From the NCBI GenBank assembly GCA_045651745.1, contig JAZRSW010000023.1, positions 1 through 6,634 of the forward strand: a DNA stretch of 6,634 nucleotides. Direction: 5' to 3'. This document shows positions 6,360 through 6,634 of the stretch, one piece after another (the stretch's first letter is position 1; the number at the start of each line of letters is the position of its first letter). The position numbers were made by a program, and so were the translations under genes. The notes beneath the pieces were generated by a model. That model was not told where the DNA came from, ran no database searches, and was given only the letters and a program-made list of their open reading frames with translations. Origin of the DNA: UMGS172 sp045651745 (GTDB taxonomy: Bacteria; Bacillota; Clostridia; Oscillospirales; Acutalibacteraceae).

Positions 6360-6634
6360 ATGTTTAATATAAGTAAAAAAACTTTAAGCGTAGTATTGTG
6401 TATGGCATTGCTTCTGTCAGTAGTTGCAGTATGCTTTATGACACCTGCTACCGCTAAAACAATTACTTCGTCACAGAGCTTTAATACTTACGACGATTTG
6501 TCAATTTCCCCTGCCGTAAAGCTTACTTTTGACGGGGAAGCAAAATACGGTATCCCGTTTGGACGTTATACAAGTGGTTATACGGAATATGTAAACGACG
6601 GTTTTAAAATAGAAAGTGGCAATTGGTGGGTTTT
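6360..6634 (+). CDS. secreted protein of unknown function, N-terminal part only
   Basis: An open frame of 91 codons runs off the window edge. Residues 1-32 are a clear Sec signal peptide: a basic start (MFNISKK), a hydrophobic core at about 9-28, and a likely cleavage after TPATA (A32 before K33). No lipobox is present (VVAVC does not fit), so the product is probably released or anchored by a C-terminal part not seen here. The mature start is rich in Ser, Thr, Tyr, Asp and aromatic residues (for example YTSGYTEY at 70-77, and GNWW), which is common in extracellular beta-rich proteins of Clostridia but does not identify a family. AGGAG at 6345-6349, 10 nt upstream, fixes the start. It is led by its own promoter and a long structured leader, suggesting specific post-transcriptional control. 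Confidence 0.85.
   Translation, partial: MFNISKKTLSVVLCMALLLSVVAVCFMTPATAKTITSSQSFNTYDDLSISPAVKLTFDGEAKYGIPFGRYTSGYTEYVNDGFKIESGNWWV

Overview
The window looks like a chromosomal segment of a low-to-moderate-GC Firmicute, most likely a gut-type Clostridia member (Oscillospiraceae/Ruminococcaceae-like). This is inferred from the strong AGGAG-type ribosome binding sites, sigma-A-like promoters, a PolA with a degenerate proofreading domain, a lysine riboswitch, and palindromic intergenic repeats of a style common in that group. No lineage marker gene is present, so the family-level placement is inference.

Layout: positions 1-2482 (minus strand) hold DNA polymerase I (polA), intact from its start but cut by the window edge just before its C-terminus. 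A 129-bp divergent intergenic region carries two back-to-back promoters, one for polA and one for dusB (2612-3580, plus strand), a tRNA-dihydrouridine synthase. dusB and the next gene converge on one strong hairpin (3595-3621) that can terminate both. Positions 3643-5499 (minus strand) encode a 618-residue NhaC-family membrane transporter with a signal-like N-terminus and an acidic exported segment. Its leader (5519-5741) is a lysine riboswitch with a visible L2-L3 kissing-loop complement and a terminator hairpin, driven by a well-spaced promoter at 5748-5776. The riboswitch makes lysine the likely cargo or signal of this transporter.

Positions 5777-6165 have no credible gene. They hold a cluster of palindromic repeats (5818-6015) followed by AT-rich DNA. 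At 6166-6194 a consensus-like promoter drives a long (about 160 nt) 5' leader containing a foldable RNA (6211-6305) that I could not assign to a known class. The leader ends in a strong RBS and the start of a secreted protein (6360 onward, cut by the window edge).

The genes do not form one pathway: polA and dusB are housekeeping, the transporter is a single-gene lysine regulon, and the last gene is an exported protein of unknown role. The parts most worth attention are the riboswitch-transporter pair and the unassigned structured leader at 6211-6305.
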